A DNA stretch of 64,000 nucleotides, from contig JBGQAK010000010.1 in the NCBI GenBank assembly GCA_041494245.1, positions 95,728 to 159,727 on the forward strand, written 5' to 3'. Of the stretch, positions 8,618-16,731 are shown one piece after another. Every line of letters starts with the position of its first letter. Position 1 is the first letter of the stretch. Position numbers and translations under genes: made by a program. The notes under the pieces were generated by a model. The model had not been told where the DNA came from. It worked only from the letters and a program-made list of their open reading frames with translations, and did not search any database. The stretch comes from RBG-13-68-16 sp041494245 (GTDB lineage Bacteria > Acidobacteriota > Thermoanaerobaculia > Thermoanaerobaculales > Thermoanaerobaculaceae).

Positions 8618-9592
8618 TCAGACGTGCAGCTCCACGACGTCGCGGTCGCGCAGCTCGAAGTCCCGTGCGACCCTCTGACCTTCGAGCTTGCCCCCCCAGA
8701 CACGGGCGAAATGCAGCTTCTCGGCGATCTCGCGGTGGACGCGCTCGGCGAGGTCCGCGACCGTGAAGCCCTGGGGCAGCACGAACGGCTCGCTGCGGTC
8801 CACCGGTTTCCCGGGCGGCTTCGAGTAGACCCTCAGCAACTGCAGCCGGCGCCACAGCGCCACCTTCAGGGCCTCGAGGCCGGCGTGATTGGCAACGCTG
8901 ATGCGCAACAGAGGGTACTGCGACCCGTAGAGCTCCTCCAGGACCTTCAGATCCTCCTCACGTGCACGGTCGGTCTTTGTGATGACGATGAGGGCGAGCA
9001 GCGGGTTGTCACGGGGGTCGACGTTCTCCGGCACCTCCCCCACCAGCGGGGCGTGCGCCGCGGCCAACCGCTCGCGCACGATCTCGACGTCCTCGGGCAG
9101 CTCGAGGGAGGTCGGATCGACCATCAGGAGCGCTGCATCCGCTCCGCGTACCAGGGTTGGCAGCCACGGGTCCATGTGCTGCGCCGCCACCGGAGGCAGG
9201 TCCACGAGCTGGATCTGCACGTCCTCGAACTGCATCATGCCCGGCTGAGGTCGGGTCGTGGTGAACGGGTAGTCGCCGATGGCCGGCTCGGCGTGCGTGA
9301 GCGTGGCGAGCAGCGAGGACTTGCCGCAGTTTGGAGGACCGAGAAGCACCACCTGGGCGGCCCCCTCGGGCTCGACCTTGAAGGAGTGCCCGTGCCTGGA
9401 CGTACGGGCCTCCTCCTCGTGGCGCAGGCGTGCCATGCGCCGCTTGAGGTCGGCCTGCATCTTCTCGGTGCCCTTGTGCTTAGGGATGTTCGCAAGCATC
9501 TCCTCGAGGGCGGCACGCTTCTCCTCAAGGGTGCGCGCCGACTTGAACTTCGCTTCCGCCGCCCGGTACTGCGGTGTGAGGTTCGCCGGCAT
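8618..9592 (-). CDS. DRG/OBG-like GTPase with C-terminal TGS domain
   Basis: A 324-residue translation-factor-class GTPase. It begins with a helical basic region (residues 1-75), then a G domain with G1 GPPNCGKSSL, the OBG-type switch I region DYPFTTTRPQPGMM, a G3-position segment VDLPP and a G4 segment TKTD, and ends in a TGS domain (PFVLPQGFTVADLAERVHREI to the C-terminus), a known RNA/ribosome-binding module. This architecture is shared with eukaryotic/archaeal DRG proteins. G3 lacks the usual DxxG glycine and G4 has Thr for the Asn of NKxD. The start at 9592 matches the conserved MPANLTPQY opening. Divergent from the membrane protein gene at 9617, 24 bp away. Confidence 0.88.
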   Translation of the reverse strand: MPANLTPQYRAAEAKFKSARTLEEKRAALEEMLANIPKHKGTEKMQADLKRRMARLRHEEEARTSRHGHSFKVEPEGAAQVVLLGPPNCGKSSLLATLTHAEPAIGDYPFTTTRPQPGMMQFEDVQIQLVDLPPVAAQHMDPWLPTLVRGADAALLMVDPTSLELPEDVEIVRERLAAAHAPLVGEVPENVDPRDNPLLALIVITKTDRAREEDLKVLEELYGSQYPLLRISVANHAGLEALKVALWRRLQLLRVYSKPPGKPVDRSEPFVLPQGFTVADLAERVHREIAEKLHFARVWGGKLEGQRVARDFELRDRDVVELHV

Positions 9593-9616
9593 GCGTGCCG
9601 ATTGTAAACTTACCGA

Positions 9617-10018
9617 ATGCAACCAGGGAAGTCGGCGCCCGCCTCACCGGTCCCCGTGCTCTCCGCGGTCCTCGCACTGGCGCTGCTCGCGGCCCCGCTG
9701 TGGCTGCCGCTCTCTCCCGCCGTCGCGATCGCGGGGACCGTCGCGGCCTGCGCGATTGCGGTGCTTCGCCGGCCATCACGAAGCCTGCGCCTCGTCGTGG
9801 CCGGCGTGGCGCTGTGGCTTCTCGCAGGCCACGCGGGGGCCTGGCTCCTGCGCGGCCGACCTCTCGACGGGTTCGCCTGGGTGCTGGTGGTCCTCTACGT
9901 TCTACCGCTCCCGCTCATCCCCTGGCTCTACTGGCTGACCTTTGAAGAGAATGCGTCAGAGGCTCTCTCGAACCACGGTTCACGGACCACGAACCACGGT
10001 GAGGCGGGACCGACATGA
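9617..10018 (+). CDS. small four-helix membrane protein coupled to a symporter
   Basis: A 133-residue hydrophobic protein with about four membrane segments (VLSAVLALALLAAPLWL, AVAIAGTVAACAIAVL, LRLVVAGVALWLLAGHAGAW, VLVVLYVLPLPLIPWLYWL). Its stop overlaps the symporter start as ATGA, so the two are probably made together. Some sodium:solute symporters have small partner subunits (DUF4212, YhdT types), but I cannot show homology, so the partner role is inference. The last 20 residues (SNHGSRTTNHG) are encoded by a short tandem repeat of the intergenic mini-repeat kind and are probably not an ancestral part of the protein. Confidence 0.75.
   Translation: MQPGKSAPASPVPVLSAVLALALLAAPLWLPLSPAVAIAGTVAACAIAVLRRPSRSLRLVVAGVALWLLAGHAGAWLLRGRPLDGFAWVLVVLYVLPLPLIPWLYWLTFEENASEALSNHGSRTTNHGEAGPT
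9971..10000 (+). repeat. mini-repeat (AACCACGGT-type units) inside a gene end
   Basis: Short reiterated units aaccacggt / cacggaccac / gaaccacggt lie inside the last codons of the small membrane protein. Similar two-phrase repeats recur in this window (22073-22107, 44862-44890 and, weakly, around 12080-12105). Confidence 0.7.
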
Positions 10019-11394
10019 CGGTCCTCGCACTTCTGCTCGTCGCGGCCGCGGCGGCGGCGTGGTGGGGCGCCCGCCGAACCAGGGACTCATCGGACTACTT
10101 CGTGGCCGGCCGGCGGGCGGGTGCGTGGCTGGTCGGGGTCGCCGGCACGGCGGCCGCGGTTTCGGGGTTCACTTTCATCGGCGGACCCGGCCTCTTCGCG
10201 GTGGCGGGGGTGGGCTCGCTCTGGATCCTGCTCTCGGCGCCGGTCACGGGGGCGCTGCAGTGCTGGGCCGTCGGCGAGCCCGTCGTGGAGCTGGCGGAGC
10301 GCCACGGAGCTCTCACAATTCCCGAGCTCCTGGCGGCCCGCTTCGGTGGGCGTGGCATCCGGGCCGTGACGGCGCTCGTCGTGGTTGCGGGGTGTGTGGC
10401 CATGCTCGCGGTCCAGGCACGGGCCGCCGCCGTGCTTGGGGAGGACTTCCTGGAGATCCCAGGTGCGGCCGTGGCGATCGTCGTCATGCTCGCGACCACG
10501 GCCTACACCGCCCTGGGGGGGATGCGCGCGGGCCTGCTGGCGGACGCGGTCCAGGGCGCGGTGATGGCGGTTCTGGCGGTGCTGCTGGCCGGCGCGGCCA
10601 TCTCCGCCGCCGGGGGCCCTGTCGCGGCCGTGCAAACGCTGGAAAGGGCGCGCCCTGAGCTTCTCGGGAGCTTCGGGGCCACCGCCCCGGGGCGGGCGTG
10701 GGCGTGGTACCTGCTCTTCTGCCTAGGAACGTGTGCGCAGCCCCACTACATCCAGAAGTTCTTCTTCCTGCGCTCCCGCTCCCAGCTCCGCCTCCTGCCG
10801 GCCGTCCTGACCGGCGCGCTCGCCGCCACGCTGGCGATCTGGATCGGCGTGGGACTCGGCGGGAGCGCCCTCGTTGCCCGAGGAGCGTTGACGGTCGCGC
10901 GACCCGACGACCTCACGCCCCACACGATGACCCTGCTGGGGCCGTGGGCCGTTTTGCTGGCCGGGGTGGCCGTCCTCGCAGCGATGATGTCCACGGCGGC
11001 GTCGTTCCTCAACATGGCGGCGGCGGCGGTCACCCGCGACCTGCGGGAGGCGGCCGGCCGGCCGGCGATGGGCGTGCCCGCGGCAAGGCTGGCGACGGTC
11101 CTCTTCGCGGTCGCCGGGACTGCCATCGGGGCGGGCAGCGAGAGGGCGGTGGTGCTCCTCGGCTTGATCGGGTGGGGCTTCTTCACCGCGGCACTCCTGC
11201 CGGTGATGACCGTCGGGCTCGCCTGGCCCGGCGCCACCGCCAGGGGTGCCGTGGCGGCCATCGCCGGGGGCGCCATCGCGGACCTGGCCCTGGAAGGCGT
11301 GCGGGCCCACCTTCCGGCCGGCCTCGAACCCGGGCTCGCGGGTGCCGCCCTGGGGGTCCTTCTCCTCGTCGGGCTCTCACGGGGGGCGCGATGA
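10015..11394 (+). CDS. sodium:solute symporter (SSS family)
   Basis: A 459-residue polytopic inner-membrane transporter of the SSS/PanF-PutP superfamily. The N-terminal region carries typical features: DSSDYFVAGRRAGAWLVG after the first helix, then AAVSGFTFIGGPGLFAVAG. About twelve to thirteen hydrophobic segments follow, and the central WAWYLLFCLGTCAQPHYIQKF is the conserved TM6-7 stretch of the family. Sodium-driven uptake is known for the family; the substrate cannot be read from the sequence. It overlaps the small membrane gene upstream (ATGA) and endonuclease III downstream (ATGA), forming a three-gene unit. Confidence 0.92.
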   Translation: MTVLALLLVAAAAAAWWGARRTRDSSDYFVAGRRAGAWLVGVAGTAAAVSGFTFIGGPGLFAVAGVGSLWILLSAPVTGALQCWAVGEPVVELAERHGALTIPELLAARFGGRGIRAVTALVVVAGCVAMLAVQARAAAVLGEDFLEIPGAAVAIVVMLATTAYTALGGMRAGLLADAVQGAVMAVLAVLLAGAAISAAGGPVAAVQTLERARPELLGSFGATAPGRAWAWYLLFCLGTCAQPHYIQKFFFLRSRSQLRLLPAVLTGALAATLAIWIGVGLGGSALVARGALTVARPDDLTPHTMTLLGPWAVLLAGVAVLAAMMSTAASFLNMAAAAVTRDLREAAGRPAMGVPAARLATVLFAVAGTAIGAGSERAVVLLGLIGWGFFTAALLPVMTVGLAWPGATARGAVAAIAGGAIADLALEGVRAHLPAGLEPGLAGAALGVLLLVGLSRGAR

Positions 11395-12050
11395 GATGGA
11401 CAGAGGCCGACCTGGACTGGCTGGCCGAGGAGCTCGCGAGGGTCCGCGACGCAGTGCGGCCAACAACGCTCGCCCGCGTCGAGAGGAGGCGCGACCCGTT
11501 CCGACTGCTGGTGGCGTGCGTGATCTCGCTGCGCACCAAGGATGCCGTCACGGCCGACGCGAGCGCGAGGCTCTTCGCGATCGCCGCGACCCCGGAGAGG
11601 GTGGCAAAGCTCCCCGAAGGGAAGATCGCCACGCTCATCTTCCCCGCGGGGTTCTACAACACCAAGGCGAGGCAGATCCGCTCGATCGCCCGGCGCATCG
11701 CGACCGAGCACGGCGGAAGAGTACCGGCCGACCGCGACACGCTCCTCACCTTTCAGGGCGTCGGCCGCAAGACCGCGAACCTCGTGCTCGGACTCGGCTT
11801 CGGCATCCCGGCCATCTGCGTGGACACCCACGTGCACCGGATCTCGAACCGTCTCGGCCTCGTGAGGACGAAGACGCCGGAGGAAACCGAGCGCGCCCTG
11901 GCGAAGGTCCTGCCGCAGCGGCTGTGGATCGAGATCAACGACCTGCTCGTGACCTTCGGGCAGAACGTCTGCCAGCCGGTGTCACCCTGGTGCTCGCGCT
12001 GCCCGCTCGCCGAGCGCTGCCCGCGCGTCGGGGTGATCAAGCACCGATGA
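11391..12050 (+). CDS. nth: endonuclease III (DNA glycosylase/AP lyase)
   Basis: A 219-residue base-excision-repair enzyme that removes oxidised pyrimidines and nicks AP sites. It shows the helix-hairpin-helix motif GVGRKTANLVLG with the catalytic lysine, the catalytic aspartate in VDTHVHR, and a C-terminal [4Fe-4S] loop with spacing C-x6-C-x2-C-x5-C (CQPVSPWCSRCPLAERC). Length is normal for the family. The ATG overlaps the symporter stop as ATGA, so it is translated as part of that unit, although there is no functional link. Confidence 0.97.
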   Translation: MRWTEADLDWLAEELARVRDAVRPTTLARVERRRDPFRLLVACVISLRTKDAVTADASARLFAIAATPERVAKLPEGKIATLIFPAGFYNTKARQIRSIARRIATEHGGRVPADRDTLLTFQGVGRKTANLVLGLGFGIPAICVDTHVHRISNRLGLVRTKTPEETERALAKVLPQRLWIEINDLLVTFGQNVCQPVSPWCSRCPLAERCPRVGVIKHR

Positions 12051-12106
12051 CGTTACGCACGGCTGGGGCTGCTCTTCTTCGGACCCCGGAACCCGGTTCC
12101 CTGTTC

Positions 12107-12934
12107 TTACACGGTGTGCGGCGGAGCCTCCGGGATGTTTTCGCGGCGCTTGACCTCGGTGGGCTTGCCCGCCACCTTCGCCGGGCACTTCGTCTTGTGC
12201 AGGCGCAGGTAGTCGAGCACCAACTCGCGCTTCATGAGCTGGATCGCCTTGGCAGGGTCCACGCCCTTCGGGCACACCCGGGAGCACTCGCCGGCGTAGT
12301 GGCACCGCCACGGACCGGCCTCGCCGGCCAGCACCTGCTTGCGGACCGCGAAGCCGCCGTCGCGGCTGTCGGAGTTGTACCGGTGTGCCTGCCCAAGTGG
12401 CATCGGGCCGGAGTACAGTGCGTCCGTCGCGAACGTCGGGCACGCCGCCATGCAGCACCCGCACTTGATGCAATAGGTGAACTGCAAGTACGCCTTGAGC
12501 TCGTGCGCCGACTGGAAGAACTCGTTGGTCGGGTGCTCGCGCTCCTCGACGTCCTCCCTGATCACGTACGGCATCAGCGCCTGGTGGGTGCCGAACATCG
12601 GCGCGAGCTCCGGCACGAGGTCGCGGACGATGTCGAAGTTCGGCAGCGGCGCGACCACGACGGTGCCGCTTTCGAGTTCCGCGATCTGGGTGTTGCAGGC
12701 GAGGCGCGGCTTGCCGTTGATTAGCATCCCGCACGAGCCGCACACGCCCATGCGGCAGGAAGAGCGCCACGCCAACTCCGGCGCGTGCGTCTCCTTGACC
12801 TTCCACAGCCCGTCGAGAACGGTCATACCAGCCACGAGCGGGATGCGGTAGTCCTCCCAGTACGGAGCCTTGTCGCGCTCCGGGTTGAAGCGGCGGATTC
12901 GGTAGCTGACTTCGCTCATGTTCGGTTTGCTCAT
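12107..12934 (-). CDS. sdhB: succinate dehydrogenase/fumarate reductase iron-sulfur subunit
   Basis: A 275-residue subunit carrying the three Fe-S clusters of complex II. The [2Fe-2S] site is CRMGVCGSCGMLINGKPRLAC, the [4Fe-4S] site CIKCGCCMAAC, and the [3Fe-4S]/[4Fe-4S] region CHYAGECSRVCPKGVDP. It passes electrons from the flavoprotein to the quinone site. Two in-frame ATGs are possible (12934 and 12919); I use 12934, 10 bp after the membrane-anchor gene stop. It is the last gene of the transcribed order sdhA-C-D-B. The basic C-terminal tail (VAGKPTEVKRRENIPEAPP) is longer than usual. Confidence 0.95.
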   Translation of the reverse strand: MSKPNMSEVSYRIRRFNPERDKAPYWEDYRIPLVAGMTVLDGLWKVKETHAPELAWRSSCRMGVCGSCGMLINGKPRLACNTQIAELESGTVVVAPLPNFDIVRDLVPELAPMFGTHQALMPYVIREDVEEREHPTNEFFQSAHELKAYLQFTYCIKCGCCMAACPTFATDALYSGPMPLGQAHRYNSDSRDGGFAVRKQVLAGEAGPWRCHYAGECSRVCPKGVDPAKAIQLMKRELVLDYLRLHKTKCPAKVAGKPTEVKRRENIPEAPPHTV

Positions 12935-12944
12935 GTCCGCCCCC

Positions 12945-13313
12945 TCAGAACGACCGCGCGGCGATCGCCGCCCACGTTCCGTAGATGAAAAGCCCGAGCC
13001 CGCCGAGCAGCAGCACCATGCTGAGGGTGCGCTTGAGCCAGCTCGCCGGATCGAGCTCAAAAAGGATGTTGCGCAGGCCGTACAGGCCGTGGAACAGTGC
13101 GGCGCCGAGCAGCACAATGTACGTCACCATGAAGAACCCGGTCCTGGCTCGCGAAACCACGTTCTGCCAGTCGACCGGGTGGCCGCCCGCCGGGTTGAGG
13201 CCCTTGAGGACGACGACGCCGTTGAGATGCATGACGGTCATGTGCATCCCGAGGAAGACGAGGATGACAAGCCCAGCCGCCAGGTGCCAGGTCCAGAGCT
13301 TCTGATCGCGCAT
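12945..13313 (-). CDS. sdhD: succinate dehydrogenase membrane anchor, second subunit
   Basis: A 122-residue three-helix membrane protein of complex II. Helices are LAAGLVILVFLGMHMTVMH, GFFMVTYIVLLGAALFHGLYGL and TLSMVLLLGGLGLFIYGTW. Histidines in helix 1 (GMHMTVMH) and helix 2 (LFHGLYGLRN) are placed as heme b ligands usually are. The preceding codon is GTG, but ATG at 13313 is preferred. It lies 12 bp after the first anchor gene and 10 bp before sdhB. Confidence 0.87.
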   Translation of the reverse strand: MRDQKLWTWHLAAGLVILVFLGMHMTVMHLNGVVVLKGLNPAGGHPVDWQNVVSRARTGFFMVTYIVLLGAALFHGLYGLRNILFELDPASWLKRTLSMVLLLGGLGLFIYGTWAAIAARSF

Positions 13314-13325
13314 CACGGCCGCCTC

Positions 13326-13763
13326 CTACTCCAGCACCCAGAAGTTCAGGGTGCCCATCACGACGAGAACCACGGCAACGAGCAGCATGCCGATCGCCAG
13401 CGGCCGCTGAACGTCGAGCGATGTCCTGTACGGGTACACGGGCTCGATCGGCTTCCCGACGCCGAAACCCAGCTCGATGATCCCGAGCCGGATCCCGTTG
13501 ATGGCGTGGAAGGCGAACGCCACGAACACGAGGTACTCGCCGATCTTGAACAGCGGGCCGGTGACGGTGCCCATCGCCTGCTGCCACGCCGCCTGCCCGA
13601 ACGCCCGCGACGAGGTCACCACGATGTGCAGCAGGAAGTACGCGAGGATCCCGAGCCCGGTGAGGCGGTGCAGGGTGTAGAGGTAGCGGTCCATCCCCCA
13701 CCGCCCGCCGCCCAGCCAGCCCCAGATTCCCAAGCGATTTGAACGACCTTTGCTCTCTAGCAT
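13326..13763 (-). CDS. sdhC: succinate dehydrogenase cytochrome b subunit
   Basis: A 145-residue membrane subunit of complex II. It has three hydrophobic helices (LTGLGILAYFLLHIVVTS, IGEYLVFVAFAFHAINGI, LAIGMLLVAVVLVVMGTL). The opening MDRYLYTLHRLTGLG, with its His-Arg pair, and FAFHAINGIRL are typical of the cytochrome b556/b558 anchor. The ATG at 13763 starts 26 bp after the sdhA stop. The pair with the next gene suggests a two-anchor enzyme rather than the single large anchor of the FrdC type. Confidence 0.88.
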   Translation of the reverse strand: MLESKGRSNRLGIWGWLGGGRWGMDRYLYTLHRLTGLGILAYFLLHIVVTSSRAFGQAAWQQAMGTVTGPLFKIGEYLVFVAFAFHAINGIRLGIIELGFGVGKPIEPVYPYRTSLDVQRPLAIGMLLVAVVLVVMGTLNFWVLE

Positions 13764-13789
13764 TGTCTTTTCTCCCGGTGCCCTTCCTC

Positions 13790-15502
13790 TCAGTACTTCC
13801 GCTCCACCGGCTTCCAGGTGTTGATGGTCACCGGCTTGTAGTCGTAGCGCGGCCCGCCGTCCGTGTGCCACGCAAGGGTGTGCTTGAGCCACTTCTCGTC
13901 GTCCCGGGCAGCGAAGTCCCGGCGGGCGTGCGCGCCGCGGGATTCCTGGCGCGCCAGAGCGCCCGCCACGGTGATCTCCGCCAGGTCCAGCAGGTTTTCC
14001 AGCTCCAGCGCGTGAAAGAGGTTGGAGTTGTACGCCCTGCCCTTGTCCTTCACCGGAGCACGGCGGGAGCGCTCGCGCAGCTCGCGCACGGAGGCGAGCG
14101 CGCTGGCCAGACCCTCGCCGGTGCGGAAGATGCCGACCTTGGTGTCCATCGTCGCCCGAAGCTCGCGCCGCAGCTCGTAGAGGTTCTCCGAGCCGTCGCG
14201 CTTGAGAAGAGCATCGATGTGGGCCTCGGCAGCCTTCAGCTTTGCCTCGGGCACCGCGGGCATACCCAGTTTCGGGAGTGCCTTGACGATCTCCTCCCCC
14301 GTGATCCCGCCCCACACCAGGCACTCGGCGGTGGAGTTCGATCCGAGGCGGTTTGCGCCGTGCAACGAGACGCAGGCCGCCTCCCCGGCCGCCCATACGT
14401 TGGGGAGTCGGGTAAGGCCGTTGATGTCGGTCTCGATGCCACCCATCGAGTAGTGCGCCACCGGCCGGATCGGAATCGGCATGGTGATCGGGTCGATCCC
14501 GAGGAACTTGATCGTCACCTCGCGGATCAGCGGGAGGCGCGTGTTGATGCGATCGGCGCCCAGGTGGGTGAGGTCGAGGTGAAGGTAATCGCCCCACTGC
14601 TCAGAATGAAAGCCCCGCCCGGCGAGGATCTCCTCGGTCTCGGCACGCGACACCATGTCGCGGGGCGCGAGCTCGATGAGCTTGGGCGCGTAGTTCTGCA
14701 TGAACCTATCACCCTTGTTGTTCTTCAGATACCCGCCCTCGCCGCGGCACGCCTCGGTCATCAGGATCCCCGAGGGCACGAGGCCGGTCGGGTGGAACTG
14801 GAGACACTCCATGTCCTCGAGTGGCAGCCCCGCGCGGAACGCCATCGCCATCCCGTCGCCTGTGACGGTCTGCGAGTAGGTCGTGAACCCGTACAGCGTG
14901 CCGCCGCCGCCCGTGGCGATGAGCAGCGCCTTGCCGCGCAGCACCACCGTCTCCCCGCTAGCCGCGTGGATCCCCACCAGACCCGCGAACAGGCCGCCCT
15001 CTACCAGGATGCTGGTGACGAAGAACTCGTCGTAGCGGGTAAAGGAGCGGTAGCGCAGGAGCGTGTCGTACAGGGTCTGCATCTCGAAGAAGCCGGTCTT
15101 GTCCGCGGCCAGGGTGGCGCGCGGGAACGAGTGACCGCCAAAGGGCCTCTGATCGATCCGACCCTTGGCGTCCCGCGTCCAAGGGATGCCCCAGTGGTCG
15201 AGCAGCATGATCTCTTCCGGCATCTGCCTCACGAAGCGGTGCACCACGTCCTGGTCCGCCAGGAAGTCGGAGCCCTTGACGGTGTCCCAGGCGTGCAGCT
15301 CGAAGGAGTCCCCCTCCTCCGGCCGCAGCACCGCCGCGGTGCCTCCCTCCGCGCACACCGAGTGGGCGCGCATGAGCTGTACCTTGGAGACGATGCCGAT
15401 GTCGACCTTCCCCTCGGTGCGCCGCGAGATCTCCACCGCCGCCCGCAGCCCGGCGAGGCCGGCCCCCAGAATCAGGACATCGTGCGTCAGCGATTGCGCC
15501 AT
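13790..15502 (-). CDS. sdhA: succinate dehydrogenase flavoprotein subunit
   Basis: A 570-residue catalytic subunit of complex II, which oxidises succinate to fumarate with covalent FAD. It has the dinucleotide motif LILGAGLAGLRAA, the FAD-histidine region MRAHSVCAEGGTAAVL, the substrate loop around HPTGLVPSGILMTEACRGEGG, and HYSMGGIETDINGLT. It is first in the order A-C-D-B. A strong terminator-like hairpin lies in the 85-bp gap to the upstream mdh gene, so the complex II genes probably also have their own promoter. Confidence 0.96.
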   Translation of the reverse strand: MAQSLTHDVLILGAGLAGLRAAVEISRRTEGKVDIGIVSKVQLMRAHSVCAEGGTAAVLRPEEGDSFELHAWDTVKGSDFLADQDVVHRFVRQMPEEIMLLDHWGIPWTRDAKGRIDQRPFGGHSFPRATLAADKTGFFEMQTLYDTLLRYRSFTRYDEFFVTSILVEGGLFAGLVGIHAASGETVVLRGKALLIATGGGGTLYGFTTYSQTVTGDGMAMAFRAGLPLEDMECLQFHPTGLVPSGILMTEACRGEGGYLKNNKGDRFMQNYAPKLIELAPRDMVSRAETEEILAGRGFHSEQWGDYLHLDLTHLGADRINTRLPLIREVTIKFLGIDPITMPIPIRPVAHYSMGGIETDINGLTRLPNVWAAGEAACVSLHGANRLGSNSTAECLVWGGITGEEIVKALPKLGMPAVPEAKLKAAEAHIDALLKRDGSENLYELRRELRATMDTKVGIFRTGEGLASALASVRELRERSRRAPVKDKGRAYNSNLFHALELENLLDLAEITVAGALARQESRGAHARRDFAARDDEKWLKHTLAWHTDGGPRYDYKPVTINTWKPVERKY

Positions 15503-15529
15503 CTTCGACCTCCTGGAAACTGAGACGCA

Positions 15530-15567
15530 TCAAAACAAAGGGGCCGGGGTTCGAGCCCCGGCCCCCG
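15530..15567 (-). terminator. rho-independent terminator of mdh
   Basis: On the minus strand a 10-bp all-GC stem (GGGGCCGGGG / CCCCGGCCCC, 15540-15565) with a 6-base loop is followed by TTTGTTTT. It sits 22 bp after the mdh stop and just before sdhA. Confidence 0.85.
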
Positions 15568-15587
15568 TGCGGTACGCGACAACCACT

Positions 15588-16532
15588 TCATGACTTTTCG
15601 AGGTCCGCCGGAAGCTTGGCCATCTGCGCGGCCACGTCGCCCGCGCTCTTGTGGAGCAGCGCGAGCTCGTCGCTGGTGAGCTTGGGCTCGAACACGCCCT
15701 CCATACCCTTCGCACCCAGCTTGCACGGCACACCAACAAACACGTCCTTCAGACCGAACTCCCCCTTCAGATAGACGGCGCACGGCAGGATCTTCTTGCG
15801 GTCCTTGACGATGGAGTCGACCATCTCGAAGACCCCGGCCGCCGGCGCGTAGTAGGCGGACCCGGTCTTGAGGAGCTTGACGATCTCGCCGCCACCCTGC
15901 GCCGTGCGCTGCACGATCGCATCGAGGCGCTCCTTGGACAGCAACTCGGGCAGCGGCACGCCGCTCACCGTGGTGTAGCGCGTCAGCGGCACCATGCTGT
16001 CGCCGTGCCCACCGAGCACCAGCGCGAAGACACTCTCGGTGGAGACACCCATTTCCATGGCGATGAAGGCGCGCATGCGCGCGGTGTCCAGGATGCCCGC
16101 CATGCCGATCACGCGCTCGCGGGGGAACCCCGATACGCGCCGCGCCACCTCGCACATCACGTCGAGGGGGTTGGTCACCATGATGATGATGGAGTCGCGG
16201 GACTTCCGCACGGCGCGGGAGATACACTCGGCGACGACCTTGGCGTTGGCGTCCTGCAGATCGTCGCGGCTCATCCCAGGCTTGCGTGCCAGGCCGGCCG
16301 TCATCACGATGATGTCCGAGTTCACGGTGGCGTTGTAGTCGTTGGCGCCCACCACCATGCAGTCGTGGTGAACGACCGGGGCCGCTTGGTAGAGGTCGAG
16401 CGACTTGCCCTGCGGCACGCCCTCGAGCACGTCCACCAGCACGACGTCGCCCAGGTGCCCTTCGGCGAGCCGGTGAGCGGTGGTCGCGCCCACGTTACCC
16501 GCACCGATGACCGTGATCTTCGCTTTTCTCAT
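15588..16532 (-). CDS. mdh: malate dehydrogenase
   Basis: A 314-residue NAD-dependent enzyme of the LDH-like MDH family, oxidising malate to oxaloacetate in the TCA cycle. The Rossmann motif is VIGAGNVGATTAHRLA, with Asp in VVLVDVLEG favouring NAD. Substrate and catalytic segments are ARKPGMSRDDL, TNPLDVM and GGHGDSMVPL (catalytic His). It lies upstream of the complex II genes on the same strand, so two consecutive TCA steps are adjacent, although a terminator separates them. Start ATG at 16532. Confidence 0.96.
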   Translation of the reverse strand: MRKAKITVIGAGNVGATTAHRLAEGHLGDVVLVDVLEGVPQGKSLDLYQAAPVVHHDCMVVGANDYNATVNSDIIVMTAGLARKPGMSRDDLQDANAKVVAECISRAVRKSRDSIIIMVTNPLDVMCEVARRVSGFPRERVIGMAGILDTARMRAFIAMEMGVSTESVFALVLGGHGDSMVPLTRYTTVSGVPLPELLSKERLDAIVQRTAQGGGEIVKLLKTGSAYYAPAAGVFEMVDSIVKDRKKILPCAVYLKGEFGLKDVFVGVPCKLGAKGMEGVFEPKLTSDELALLHKSAGDVAAQMAKLPADLEKS

Positions 16533-16594
16533 TGTGGATCCTCCCCTCCGTTGAGGTTTACCTCTTAGTGTGACACGCGTTTGACACGGCGCAT

Positions 16595-16623
16595 ACCATA
16601 CCACCGCAGGATGGATAGCACAA
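16595..16623 (-). promoter_or_regulatory. candidate sigma-70-type promoter of mdh
   Basis: On the minus strand TTGTGC (16618-16623) and TATGGT (16595-16600) are 17 bp apart, about 60 bp before the mdh start. This is a pattern match only. Confidence 0.4.
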
Positions 16624-16633
16624 CGAGCCACCC

Positions 16634-16662
16634 TTGCAAGCTCCCATGAAAGGGTGTATAAG
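16634..16662 (+). promoter_or_regulatory. candidate promoter of the rimP-nusA-infB operon
   Basis: TTGCAA at 16634-16639 and TATAAG at 16657-16662 with a 17-bp spacer. Transcription would start near 16669 and give a leader of about 60 nt containing the 16686-16713 hairpin. Confidence 0.6.
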
Positions 16663-16685
16663 GAGCCGGATGCTGCTTTCGAAAG

Positions 16686-16713
16686 AAAGTGGGACCTGGT
16701 CCCACTTTTTTTT
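16686..16713 (+). terminator. attenuator-like intrinsic terminator in the rimP leader
   Basis: A near-perfect inverted repeat (AAAGTGGGACC / GGTCCCACTTT around a central T) runs straight into eight T residues, 18 bp before the rimP ATG and downstream of the candidate promoter. On the plus strand it has the form of an intrinsic terminator, so it may attenuate the operon that encodes NusA. Regulation is inferred from position. Confidence 0.7.
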
Positions 16714-16731
16714 CGAGGGCAAAAAGGGACG

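Noticed and set aside
15540..15565. tRNA T-arm-like sequence GGGGTTCGAGCCCC between mdh and sdhA
   Set aside because: No acceptor, D or anticodon arm surrounds it; the 10-bp stem with a T-rich stretch on the minus strand is a terminator of mdh.
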